Assembly: GCF_008831285.2 (NCBI RefSeq)
Contig: NW_022204618.1
Coordinates: 24,745-88,744 of the forward strand
Length of the DNA stretch: 64,000 nucleotides
Direction of reading: 5' to 3'
From: Nymphaea colorata
Lineage: Eukaryota > Streptophyta > Magnoliopsida > Nymphaeales > Nymphaeaceae
In this document: positions 1 to 9,974 of the stretch, piece by piece
Numbering within the stretch: position 1 is the first letter of the stretch
How the letters are laid out: every line of letters begins with the position of its first letter
Made by a program: the position numbers and the translations under genes
The notes under the pieces: generated by a model
Database searches by the model: none
What the model was told of the DNA's origin: nothing
Seen by the model: the letters and a program-made list of their open reading frames with translations, nothing else

Positions 1-820
1 AGCGTGGAGGTCGGTTATCTTTGAAGTTACGTTGGATGCAGCAGAAGCCGACACGATTACCTCTTCCGTTGGAGCCTCCAGAAGTTGTTTTTAAATTTAG
101 CTCATAATTAAATTTCCGTGCTGATCGCTTGCCAAATGTTGACGTTATCGTAAAACTAGACCCACGGGAGGATGTTGGAGTGATGCTCATAGGGCGTGAT
201 GTAATAGAGGTTTTTTATCTTATTTTTCCAGTGATTTTATGAATTTAATTGCTTTCTAGATTGCCCCTGTCGAGCCGCTCCCGTGGGCAGCGCCACGAAG
301 TCCTCCTTGGATGCACTGAAGAGTTCAGGAGGCTGTCATGCGCGTAGTGCATCATTTCGGTGAATATTCTAGAATAGAGTAATCTGTACTTCCGAAGTGA
401 CTAAACTCGGTGTGAGGGTTGGCAGCATACAGTTTCGCGTATTTTACCATATCTTCCACGGTTTGATAAGGGCGGTTGGTGGCGGTGTGGTCGACGTATA
501 CTGACTCCAGTTAAATGTTGAAGGGGAAACATATGCAGTATTAAAACCGATGATGTTTTTCCTTATTTGTTGATCTTTGTTTCCTCACTATTTTTGGTGA
601 GTTATCCATGAAAAATGTCTTTATTTGAGCTGACCTTGCTGGTCTTTTTGTTGAGGGCAAGTTTTCCATCTAGAAGTTCTTCCTGGAGGAGGGTGTTCTT
701 GATCTCGTTTCTGAGTTGGTCAAGCTTGAGGAGCACTTATTTGCTCTCGGGGCGACTACTTTCTTGGCTCCGTTTATTTGCTTCTCCCTTAGTCCCCTAT
801 TTGATTACATTTATGATTAA
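1..820 (-). CDS. Class V aminotransferase (cysteine desulfurase/selenocysteine lyase fold), 3' end cut by window
   Basis: Pyridoxal-phosphate enzyme, read from about 820 down to the left edge. Seen in order: a charged N-terminal stretch; a VYVDHTATNRP motif; ANPHTEFSHFG; GSGSTGAI (the PLP phosphate-binding loop); YEHHSNILPW; and SASAASNVTSKITDL near position 1. This is the order found in class V aminotransferases that begin with a D-x-x-ATGRP motif. A 23-nt intron at 121-143 restores the frame between FYDN and HGNLIM. A 21-nt intron is possible near 371-391. Two frame changes (near 265 in GGGAGC and near 225 in an A-run) have no intron candidate. The start codon was not found; the N-terminus is uncertain. 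Family confident, substrate unknown. Confidence 0.72.
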
Positions 821-1179
821 AATTAGCCAATCAAATAAAAGCCAATAACTATTTAAAGCTACCGCATGCAAGAGGATATGAAAATGGAGAATTTTAGCGT
901 TAAAATTAAATGGTCTTTATGCTTATCATCAATTAATAGTTACTGATGCATAGGAACATTGTTTGTGTTTTATGGGGACTTTAAAATTTATCTTATTTTT
1001 ATTGTGATTCATGATTTAAATTTACAGTCAAATATTTTGAGTAAAGTCCAACAATTTTCGCATATCTAAGCAGAGAACATCCTAAAATCGAGAATAAAAA
1101 TATCCCTTCTAAAATGATTCACGTTTAATTGCATTTAATTGCATTAATAACATCATTTTTACGAAAAATCCAACAAAAA

Positions 1180-2213
1180 ATGCACTTTTACTACGAGAAG
1201 GAAAAGCCGAGCCCCAATTTAAAAATGACCAAGAAGAACAGCAAGCAAAGCCAGCTCTGCTCGACTTGCAACTTGCTGAAACGCTAGGTGAAACAACTCA
1301 AATAACTCCAGCAAAAACTAACCAAAGAAATCAAGATGATAATCAGTTATATTCCTAGATAAATAGACAACATAATTACCAAGATAAGAATGCTCGTACA
1401 TGCACAGACCAATGATAAAAGCCAAACCATTCTCAAGCCATCCAATACTCACTATAAAAAATCAACCGAACATCGAGATTCTGTAGAATCGAAAACATCA
1501 TACCAATCAAAGCTGAAAGAAGAAGACGGCATCATCAAATAATCCATCTATAAGGAACTGAAAGTGATTCGGGCCCTATAGTCAAAATAAAAGGATCTGA
1601 GACTAACCAACTAGAAACATGAAACACTTAGGAAGAGTCTCAGCAAAGAATCTATCAATTCAAACCATATCCCCAAAATGAGAAAGCTCTAATCCACCCC
1701 AAGATTGAATGAGAATTCCCCAAGGTCGCCTCCTCCCGATAATATCATCCTGAGGTGTGATACAACGGACGAAAATTAATGGATAAGCTCACCTAAATTC
1801 GGCAGGACTAATGAAGATTTCAAATTCTAAGCCAAGATAAGATACGCATCCCAGGAATCAAAGCCTAAGCAGAAACCGGACAAAGAAGGAAGGCTGGAAA
1901 TATAGAACCTAAAATGCGGAATGGACATGAGTGCTACAAAGGAGAAACTTTGAATCATCTTCCCCACGGCAATGGCACTCTCATCAACTGTTGCAGCAAA
2001 ATACCATTCAAAGTGAATCCAAAGACGCTAAAATATACAGGCGCTTTTAAGTAGGGGCAGTTTGAAGGCAAGGGGACTCTCATATGCAAGGACAATGTTA
2101 AGTTCTAAGGCTCTTTCTCGAAGGGAATGCGGCACGGAGAAGGGATCATTTACTTGTAAGGAGCAGGCGAGAAAGGATTTTGGGAGCAAGACAGACTCGT
2201 ATCATTTATTTGA
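1180..2213 (+). CDS. MORN-repeat protein
   Basis: The N-terminal 250 residues (ATG 1180) are basic and Ser/Lys-rich with no recognised domain. The C-terminus (about 1920-2213) carries at least three MORN units: YKGETLNHLPHGNGTL, YTGAFKEGQFEGKGTL and FEGSFSKGMRHGEGII. MORN proteins bind membranes or cytoskeleton, and in ciliates many are ciliary or cortical. The first frame ends in TGA at 1951. The MORN frame begins about 30 nt earlier, so there is one frame change near 1905; no GT-AG intron is visible there, so it may be an indel. Stop TGA 2211. TAA/TAG read as Glu fall at positions where MORN repeats usually have acidic residues (FKEGQF). Confidence 0.65.
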
Positions 2214-2419
2214 TTTTTATATTATCTCTGACGCAATACATCGAAGCCGTAGGCTAATTAACCCCACATCCATTTATTGTAATTCCCAACATTCAATAAT
2301 ATATACTTGTTCTTGGATTAAGTAATAAAATCTATTAGATATGAGCTTATAAGAAAATATATCAAATTCTTATATCTGAGTTGTCAAATTATAATTATCA
2401 AATATTAAGTATTGAAAGA

Positions 2420-4883
2420 ATGGAGGAATACCTCGCTGAGGGCACCCTCTAGTCATAGAGAAACAGCATCTTCTTGATGAGTGAGTTCTACAAGTTGGTC
2501 AAGGATATGAAGCAGGTCCATAAGACTCTCATTATCTATGATATCTATCAGGAGAAGTCGAAGGAACTGCTTACAATCTTCACTCGATAGCTGCTGGAGT
2601 CTTGTCACCTGGTGTTAAGATCAAAGGAGAACTTTACGTCGATCCTGATGATGAGGACAATAAGACAAGATATCATCGGGCTAACATTGAAGAAATGCTC
2701 GAAAGCAAGGCCATCCAGGGCGTCAACTATATCAAAGTCCACAGAGATTCCAAGTAGGAAGATTTCATCAACATTCGTCTCTACCATGCGGTCGTCAACG
2801 GACAATAGGTGAGAGTTGTCACGATCCCGATCTAAAAAAACTTAGTAGATAAGAAGGAAATAGAGGACATAAAGTCCAAGCTTAAAAAAATTGAAGAGTA
2901 AAACTTCAAGGTACAGAAAGGCCTTAAAGGAGATAAGCTTAAGTAATTTATCGAGAAATGTAAAAAGGAAAATGAAGCCTTGACTGACGATTATTGCAAA
3001 TAGATGGGCTAGAAACATCTCAGGATGTTCAATATAGAGGCTCTTCTCTATGTGATTCGCCAAAGGACTCAGTTTATCAGTGTCTGTGGCATTTTGCCTG
3101 CTAACTCAAAAAAAGAATACGAGCAGGAGTTAGATGGCCTGTTTGATGTACCGTAAAAAGCAGACAATTCATCATCCATACAGTTACTGCAACCACTGAA
3201 AGTAAGGTCAATGAGTTCAAATAAAAAAAAGGAGTTTCGTGCGTTTGGACGTTTGTTAATGAAAAAGTCACCAATGTCAAAAACTAATGTTTTGCTGATA
3301 AATACTACACTAATGAAATAAAAGACATTAAGACAAAGATTTATAAGAGGATGACTGAAGGAAACAACGAATTCCTCGCTAAGGTAATCGAAGATTTCGT
3401 CAAAAGCTGGACCAGCATCACCATCAATTCTGCATCTTGCATCGCTACAGTCATTAGAAAAGTATACTAAAATTTGTAATTTGGAGATGATTGAGCACCT
3501 CCTTCATCGATTCCAACGCATCGATGATGCCAGGAAGTAATAAGGACTTTAAAGATCCTGAAAAATCAGTCAATATAAGCAAAGCCTCCTCTTCCAATGA
3601 CTCAAAGCAGGCTACGGTTGTTTTACCTTTAATGAAATTTTCGCCAGATATGATGTAAAGAAAAACTAAAATCTGAGGGAAAATGAGCCTCTTGAATATT
3701 TTTTCAATTCTTAAAGGCTGAAGGACATCACAATCTAGAAAGGAGAACGTACCATCCTGAGTAGATTGAAAGTTGGCATTCCTGCACTTTTTCTACAAGA
3801 TTAATAAAGATTTTTGCTAAACTTATACCACTTAGGAAAAGAAAAACCCCTCTGATCTCTTGAGATATGTATTCAGATACCTAAAGACTGTCTACGAGTT
3901 GGTAGATGCAATCAACGGCTCTTCCCAAGAGGACTTAAAGCCAGTCAAATGCGAGAACATGCAAACATACTTCAATTTCCTTGACTTCCTTTTCCAGTCA
4001 TCAGGCCTCATCAAGTCCATCACCAACAGGCAGCTGGCTATCTGTGGTTCCTTGAAGGCTCTATTCGACCAGCTCAAGCCCAAGGACAACAAGCTTTTGA
4101 CTTACATCCTGAGCAACGAATAAAGGATAAAGGAAAACCAGCCAGTGCACTACTACGATCTTTACCTGAAGATCATCAAATAGAACAGCAAGGAGGAGAA
4201 CAAGATCTAATACATCTATGTGATGATCCACAGGTTCAAGGCGACAAAATCGCCAGCCAATACATCTACGTCAAGAAGAGAGTAGTCCAGGCCATCAAAA
4301 GCTATTCGGAAATCATCCACCAGTACGCACGCATCGCCTAAAGCAAACGAGACAAAATCAATAAACTAGATATCGAGAAAAGAATCGCACGGCTTCTGCT
4401 GGTGATTGGACTTCCTGACGAAGCAGCCAGGATCTACATGAAGAATCACCTCGTCAAGAGTGCAGAGAAATGCTTCAAGCAAATCTTGCAGAACTTGCAT
4501 GGAGATGAGAAGGCCAAAGCCTACATCGAATGCGGAAGGTACTTCGAGAGCGAATTTTCCTTCCCGAAGGCTATCGATTACTACGAGAGCGCATATGAGG
4601 CTGCGAGGACAACAGTTGTGAGGCAGGAATCGATCAAGAGGAAGATGGAAAGCTTCAGCCACATGCAGAACCCCCGCGAGGAGGACAAGCGGCAATTTTG
4701 AGATACTACAACAACCAGGGCACCGAGGAGGAGTTCTTGAACAATCCCGCCGCCAACGATCCCAACAGCAAGGAGAGCCAAAACCAATTCTCCCGCCTGA
4801 GGAACAGACTGAAATGGGACGAGGACCGAGGAACTTCAGTCATCATGGAGTAGGACTCTTTTGAGGAGGTGATGATCTCCTGA
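2420..4883 (+). CDS. Large unrecognised protein, helical C-terminus
   Basis: About 800 residues from ATG 2420 to TGA 4881. The N-terminal part is charged and helical (EFYKLVKDMKQVHKTL). A middle part contains VDPDDEDNKTRYHRANIEEML. The C-terminal third (about 4220-4700) is a helix-rich repeat-like region with GLPDEAARIYMKNHLVKSA and YFESEFSFPKAIDYYESA, which resembles TPR-type or vesicle-tether helical bundles. One 20-nt intron (3476-3495, A15) clearly joins two frames. Other frame changes (near 2612, 3190, 3610, 4215, 4700) are unresolved, so the exact protein is uncertain. I could not assign a family; an exocyst/Exo84-like helical protein is a weak possibility. Confidence 0.5.
3476..3495 (+). 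other. 20-nt intron
   Basis: GTAATTTGGAGATGATTGAG. Removing it joins KVYENF to TSFIDSNASMM and removes an in-frame TGA. Adenine at position 15. Confidence 0.7.
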
Positions 4884-5012
4884 TAGTTGCAATGATTGTA
4901 TCCTTGAGCAAGGCCACGCTATTTAAAGACTTATCCATCCTTTCTACTTTTCCGAGAGTAGTCTGCTATTCTAATTTTGAATGACGGTAGTAGCGCATCC
5001 ACAATCTTTATT

Positions 5013-6107
5013 ATGGACATCGAAAATCAACAAGACAAAAAAACGGAAGAACGCATGCGATGCCTCTTCGCCCACATGTACATCGTCAATTCCAAATTCC
5101 ACAAGCTTTACCCCAGCACTAAGGAGAGTCGCAATTTGCTCGACACGTCCGTCGGCACCCTATCGCACAAACGCAAGAAAGTCAATTAAAAATTAGTCAG
5201 CATGAAGTTTCTCAAGGATAACAAGAATATTGTACTCGGATATGACAAGACCTCCGAAAGAGGAGATATCAACTTCATCGATGCCTCTGAGCCGAAAATT
5301 AGCGATTTTTACTACAATAAACTGCAGGGCGGCCTGGGCGGACTCAGCTGCTTCGAGGATGGAAGGTTTATCCTGGCTGCTGACAAGAAGGGAGTCTTTG
5401 CCTACGTAGACCTTTCGAAGGGTCCCAACATCGACGACATAAAGGCCAATAGCGTCCAGACGCCCCACGAAGGCGTGCTGGACATCTGTCTTTCCCCCTT
5501 CCAGACGAAGGTGGTCTGCGGGATGAGCGACAACAAGTGCCTGATAATTGACCTGGGGAAGGACAAGGCGCGTTCGGTCCCTTCGCTGAACCGCAAATTC
5601 TCGCACCACGTCTACGGGGTGAATTCGGTGAGCTGGCACCCCTACAAGAGCCTGATCCTGAGCAGTTCGCTGGACATCAACGACTCCATCAAGCTGTGGG
5701 ACCCGCACTCCGAGCACATCGTCCAGGAGATCAACCTGCACAACAACGCGACAATCACTCGAAGCCTGTTCCACCCCGTCGGCAACACCTTCTTCTCCAT
5801 CGGCAAGGACAACTCCGTCTACGAGTACGAGATTAGGTTCTCAGGCCCGCTGCACAAGTTCAAGCTGGACCACGAGCCGACCGCCCTGGAGATCATGCAC
5901 AATGGAAACATTGTGATTGGGGACAGTAATGGAAGTCTGAGTTGGTACGATCGGTTGGGCAGTTTCCTGAAGAAGGTGGACGGGAGTTCTGCTGTGTCGA
6001 TGATGTCGGCCGATTGGAGTAGGAGTCTGCTGGCTGTGGGGAGGGAGAGAGAGCATACGTTTTAATTCTACACCTATGAGGACGCCTTTGACTTGGAACT
6101 GCAGTGA
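5013..6107 (+). CDS. WD40-repeat protein, possibly WDR33/Pfs2-like
   Basis: Single uninterrupted frame of 364 residues, ATG 5013 to TGA 6105, with internal TAA codons at 5187 and 6063 read as Glu. At least five WD-like blades are visible. The best are VNSVSWHPYKSLILSSSLD...SIKLWDPHS and ITRSLFHPVGNTFFSIGKDNSVYEYEIR. The SWHP.KSL/IKLWDP pattern resembles the cleavage-polyadenylation factor WDR33/Pfs2/FY, but its conserved N-terminal region is not obvious, so this is only a candidate. It is likely a scaffold in a multiprotein complex. An alternative ATG at 4981 is out of frame. Confidence 0.75.
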
Positions 6108-6239
6108 TCGAATCTACTAATTTCATATCCCATCCGTCTGCACCATCCTTCTTCTACATTTATGCATTAACAAGCTATTATTTGATTCTAATATTCCTGT
6201 TTCTGTGGTATGGGATGTAGATAAAAATGAATAAGATTA

Positions 6240-6906
6240 TCAGAAAGAGGAGGCCATTTGGGGCTTGTTCATTTGCATACTGTAGAAATAATTCCAGAGA
6301 AGGAATTGGTCGGCAGGAATATACACGATTGATGTTCCAGCAGGAACTGCAGGGCAACTACTCGATTGGTATGCATTAATTGCCTTCTGTTCATTATTAT
6401 TGCTTGCGTTTTAGGTGTGGCTGCTTGCATTTTCCACGCAAGGTTTACCCATCAGATTATTATTCTTCTACTATTCTTCCCAACTCTCATCCCCGTTCCC
6501 GTTCCCCTTCCTCCACTTCTACCCACTATTCGTCATCCCCTTTCCCTCCTCTTCCATTCTCTTCTGCGTTTTCTTGATGGTGGAAATGGCGGCCAACCTG
6601 ACTAGACGCATCTTTACTTGGATCCCTGCTTGAGCATGGGGTGCGTGAATTTGCTGCTTGAATGGGATTTCAGTTTCCTGAAGCCGTAGAGGTTGAGTTG
6701 GCGCACGAAGCTCTCGTACTTGGTCTGTCTGAAATGGACGGGCAAAATTGATTGTTCCATTGCCAGGGGGTCCAGGATCTCAATGACTGTATTTTTGTCA
6801 GACCAGCAGATGACCGAGCTGAAGGCGGCGTCCTGGGTAGGATAAGGAGTACATCGAGGATTTGTTGGAGTTTGGCTGCAAAATTTCTGCATTTGGATTA
6901 TTTCAT
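6240..6906 (-). CDS. Heat-shock-factor-type transcription factor
   Basis: 208 residues after removing two 20-nt introns (6833-6852 and 6598-6617); the coding length is then exactly divisible by three. Residues 8-105 form an HSF DNA-binding domain: KLQQILDDAA, VICWSDKNTVIEI, ILPVHFRQTKYESFVRQLNLYGFRK, HPMLKQGSKL. The invariant F-V-R-Q-L-N-x-Y-G-F-R-K recognition helix is intact. It is followed by a short basic segment and an Asn/Ser/Glu-rich tail. There is no clear hydrophobic-repeat trimerisation domain, so the protein is much shorter than typical HSF1. Nuclear, sequence-specific DNA binding is inferred from the family. Start chosen because the first helix begins 8 residues after ATG 6906. 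Confidence 0.9.
6598..6617 (-). other. 20-nt intron in HSF gene
   Basis: GTAAAGATGCGTCTAGTCAG (minus strand). It splits the GSK/LAAIST junction; A at position 15. Confidence 0.85.
6833..6852 (-). other. 20-nt intron in HSF gene
   Basis: GTACTCCTTATCCTACCCAG (minus strand). It splits the HSF domain between ILD and DAAFSSV; A at position 15. Confidence 0.9.
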
Positions 6907-7307
6907 TTTCGAAAAAGGATTATAAGGGTGATAAGTTTGGGGAATATTCTATAAAGAAAATGGAAGCTATATTATGGGAAGTGTATTTAGAGATTAATTA
7001 CGCCGAATGGAGAAAGGATGGCTCTGTTCTGATAGGGCGGTCCAAGGATAAAGAATTTTGGGAGATGCTGATAGTGATTATTTTTTACTTTTTTCTTTTC
7101 TAAAATAGCTTAAAAAAGGAAGAACGCCAATCAATGCATAAACAGCAATAAAATGCAAAATTCGATGGTTTTCTGCCCATTTCAATACTCTCCACAAAAC
7201 TATATCCCTTATTTTTCTTCATAGTTTGGAAGAGCGATGTATATTGATAGATGATGTGTCCCTCATGAACTATAGTCATTATTTATCACGCTTCCTCTTC
7301 CATACGC
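6907..7307. other. Intergenic region
   Basis: About 400 nt between the HSF start and the stop of the next minus-strand gene. AT-rich around 7070-7260; no gene or RNA recognised. It should contain the HSF promoter. Confidence 0.5.
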
Positions 7308-8261
7308 TCACACCGGTATTTGGTAATACACCTTCCCCGCAACGGTGAGGGTGGGCGGACTGGCCGACTAGAACCTATTCACGTCTGACTCCTCCAGGTA
7401 GTGCTTCTTGGCTGCGAACTTGGACTGCTTGCTCTCCACCAGGTCGTCCATGTAGTAGGAGGCGTAGGAGTTGTGCTGCATCGACTGCTTGAACCGCTCG
7501 TCCATCTCGGAGCCGAACATGTCCATCAGCTTCGACTGGCGCTGCGACTAGCGTCCCGACTACTCGCGGATGGGCTCAACGTCCATCTCGTACTTGCTCC
7601 TCTCCCTCCGCCCCACTCCGAAGTGCTGGATTAGTACTCCTCCTCGTTGATCTCGTCCGTGAAGTGCTACCGTGTCCGTCTGGCAGTGCTCTAGGACTTC
7701 GTGTGGAAATTGGTTTGGGAGTGCGTGGGCGGAGGGGGAGGCGGTTCGCGGGCTGTCCTGGGGGGCTTTATCTCGATTGGCCTCGAGTACGATCCGTAGT
7801 AATCGTTGAAGGTGGGTTATTATTGATAGATAAGCTCCTCCTTCCTGCTCCGCTGCCTGGGGGTTTCCTCCTGCCTGCTCTCGTAGCTGTTGGGAGCGTA
7901 GGTGGTGTAAGCGTTGTACCTGAGTCCCTCCGCCCCGTAGGCCTGCAGTTTTCCCCGCTCCTGCCACTCCAGTTCCCGTTTCCATCCGTCGGCCTCCTCG
8001 AGCATCTGCTCTTGCCGAGGAAGAGTTTTTCGCGTGAGGCGCTGCCGATGCCGACTCTGCTATTGGAGAGGGAGCGCGCGGGGAGGGGCGAGGCGGCGGA
8101 GGGGGGAGCGGGGGCGTGAAGGGGTTCCTGCTCTGGAGGAAGTTGAGTTTGGAGGCGGAGAAGGTGGAGGGCGGGGGCGGCGGTTGCGGCTTGGCGATGA
8201 ACTGGTAGTTCTTGCGGAAGAGGTAGTTGCTGTCGTTATTTGCAATAAAAGGATTAATCAT
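7308..8261 (-). CDS. Pro-rich, low-complexity protein of unknown function
   Basis: Starts MINPFIANNDSNYLF at 8261, passes through a Pro-rich segment (8060-8180), a charged Glu/Arg/Tyr segment with NAYTTYAPNSYESRQEE (7820-8005), another Pro run (about 7720) and ends with a hydrophilic domain containing SKLMDMFGSEMDERF and TLTVAGKVYYQIPV before TGA 7308. Two or three frame changes separate these parts; the GC- and Pro-rich runs make indels or missed introns equally possible. No family recognised. Low-complexity composition suggests a cytoskeletal or RNA-associated role, but that is inference only. Confidence 0.55.
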
Positions 8262-8613
8262 GATTATTTAGTTAGAGCCTCCTCACGCACCCCCACTAAT
8301 ACCCCTCCCCTAACCTACCGTCCCTCCCAAAATCCTCCCTCTACTTTATCCTGCGGGGCCACTTATAATAATTATTAGAATGATGTTTGAGTTGTGCACA
8401 GCAACTAACAGCGAGGTTTCGCTGCAATCGACTCACGCATTCATTCTCAAGAAATCCCCGCCGCCCCTCAGCGCCTCCCGTAGCAACACCCCCGCCCCCC
8501 TCGATGTTGAGTATCTGATGCATTATCTCTAATAGGTCGCACATTCAAGTCCCCGCTTTCAACCATGATCGCAAACATTATACGCCAGCCTTCACCCACT
8601 AGAATGGACTGGT

Positions 8614-9100
8614 ATGCCAATCTCCACTCAGGACGATATCGCACACCATGACCAGCACTACAGGGATGCCTTTTTGAACAAAACCCAGCAGGAGTGTCTC
8701 CACAGCTCCCTCCTCGTAAGGCTAGCATAACCCAGCTCCAGCCGAAGCCAACTTCCAGCTACTGTTTCGTCTGCAAATAGCATTACGCAGACTACTTCAA
8801 GGTATCCCTCTCCGCAACGCAGCACATAAACCACCCCATCCACAAGAAGAACGTGGCCTCTTCCTCCTGCGAGGACATAATCCAAGAGTTGATCGAGAAC
8901 GAGAGAAAGAAGCGTAAGGTTCCCTCGACTGGTCTCAAGTAATTCCGAGAGCTCCCGCGCAAGGCCAGGAAGTAGGTATTGTGCTATGCAGGCTCTCGCA
9001 GATGATGACCCACGAAAGCATCTCTCTGCACTACCTCAAGGAGGCCAGCACGTGCGTCTCCAATTTTCAACCTCTCAAGATCAGGTCCCAAAGGAAATGA
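8614..9100 (+). CDS. DBF4-type zinc finger protein
   Basis: 148 residues after removing two 20-nt introns (8716-8735, 8972-8991); length checks as a multiple of three. Residues 40-75 hold the DBF4-type finger: YCFVCKEHYADYFKVSL..TEHINHPIHK followed by CEDIIQELIE, i.e. C-x2-C...H-x5-H plus the acidic helix. Dbf4/ASK activates the Cdc7 kinase at replication origins. This protein is far shorter than Dbf4 and shows no BRCT-like part, though upstream exons are possible because the frame stays open before ATG 8614. A KKRKV-type basic nuclear signal follows the finger. Function as a Cdc7 regulator is tentative. Confidence 0.7.
8716..8735 (+). other. 20-nt intron
   Basis: GTAAGGCTAGCATAACCCAG; joins HSSLL to LQPKP just before the zinc finger. 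A at position 15. Confidence 0.85.
8972..8991 (+). other. 20-nt intron
   Basis: GTAGGTATTGTGCTATGCAG; joins ELPRKARK to LSQMMTHES. Without it the frame stops at once. A at position 15. Confidence 0.85.
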
Positions 9101-9283
9101 TCTTCTGTGTTTTAGATTAACTTTCCATTTATTTCCATCAGTTCTTTTGTCGCTGGTTCCTGCATGGAGCCCCACCCTATCTAAGTCTACCTGTATGGTT
9201 GTGATAAAATATTATAAGAGCATATGTCTGTATAAATCTGATCTGATAAGCTATGGGATGATTGTATTTGATAATTAAATCTA

Positions 9284-9929
9284 ATGGGATCGTAGCCGCC
9301 GAAGCCGAAGGAGCCCGAGAAGACCTTGAAGGGTATTTCCGCCCCTATTGTAGAACAGGTGCAATAATATACCAAGGAGATCAGCAAAATGAGGAGGGAG
9401 TTTCAACGCGAGTGCATGAAACTGGAAATGAACGATAAGAAAATGCAAAAAGATCTCAAAAAATTACTCAATGGCAATAACCCCAATGTACACAGCAGGC
9501 CACTCAGGTGAATAAGCGCAACCTCGCTCAAAATATCCTCAAGAACCAGGGCTTTATCAAAAAATACAAGAACTTAGATGCGCAATTGCAGAACACTCTG
9601 TTCGAGTAGGTTCCTTCCGATTCAGGTTGCAATCGATGGTGACGATGGACCAGATGGCCAACGTGATGAGCGGCATGGCCAAGATAATGGGCAGCGCCAA
9701 GAACAAGATCAACATCGAGCAGTTCCAAAACTCCATGAAGACCTACTCCACCGAGAAGGAACGCATGCAGCTCATGAACGAGATGATCCAGGACTCCATG
9801 GAGATGGCCGAGGACGAAGTCGATGACACCGACGTCGACAACCTCATCGCCGGCATGGAGACCGAAATCAAGAATAAAAAGAATCGCCAGGTGGAGGCTG
9901 AGATGGAGGCAGAGGACGAACAGCTCTGA
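9284..9929 (+). CDS. ESCRT-III subunit, Vps2/CHMP2-like
   Basis: 201 residues after two 20-nt introns (9488-9507, 9606-9625). The N-terminus is short and basic (PKPKEPEKTLKGI), followed by the long ESCRT-III helices (VEQVQEYTKEISKMRREF, MVTMDQMANVMSGMAKIMG), and a very acidic C-terminal half (DEVDDTDVDNLIAGME). The order, length and charge switch from basic to acidic are those of Vps2/CHMP2. These proteins polymerise on membranes for multivesicular-body sorting, cytokinesis and membrane repair. The C-terminal MIM motif is not clear. Start chosen at the ATG just before the basic segment; introns verify the frame. Confidence 0.85.
9488..9507 (+). other. 20-nt intron
   Basis: GTACACAGCAGGCCACTCAG; joins NGNNPN to VNKRNLAQN. 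A at position 15. Confidence 0.88.
9606..9625 (+). other. 20-nt intron
   Basis: GTAGGTTCCTTCCGATTCAG; joins NTLFE to LQSMVTM. A at position 15. Confidence 0.88.
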
Positions 9930-9974
9930 TCCGCAGGCCTTATTTTATCATATGAAACAAATTATCACCCCTGC

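Noticed and set aside
5193-5774. Minus-strand 193-codon ORF
   Set aside because: Antisense shadow of the WD40 gene.
7560-8261. Long stop-free frame as one full protein
   Set aside because: Only the first part fits; the middle in this frame is a low-complexity shadow and the neighbouring frame has the better codon pattern.
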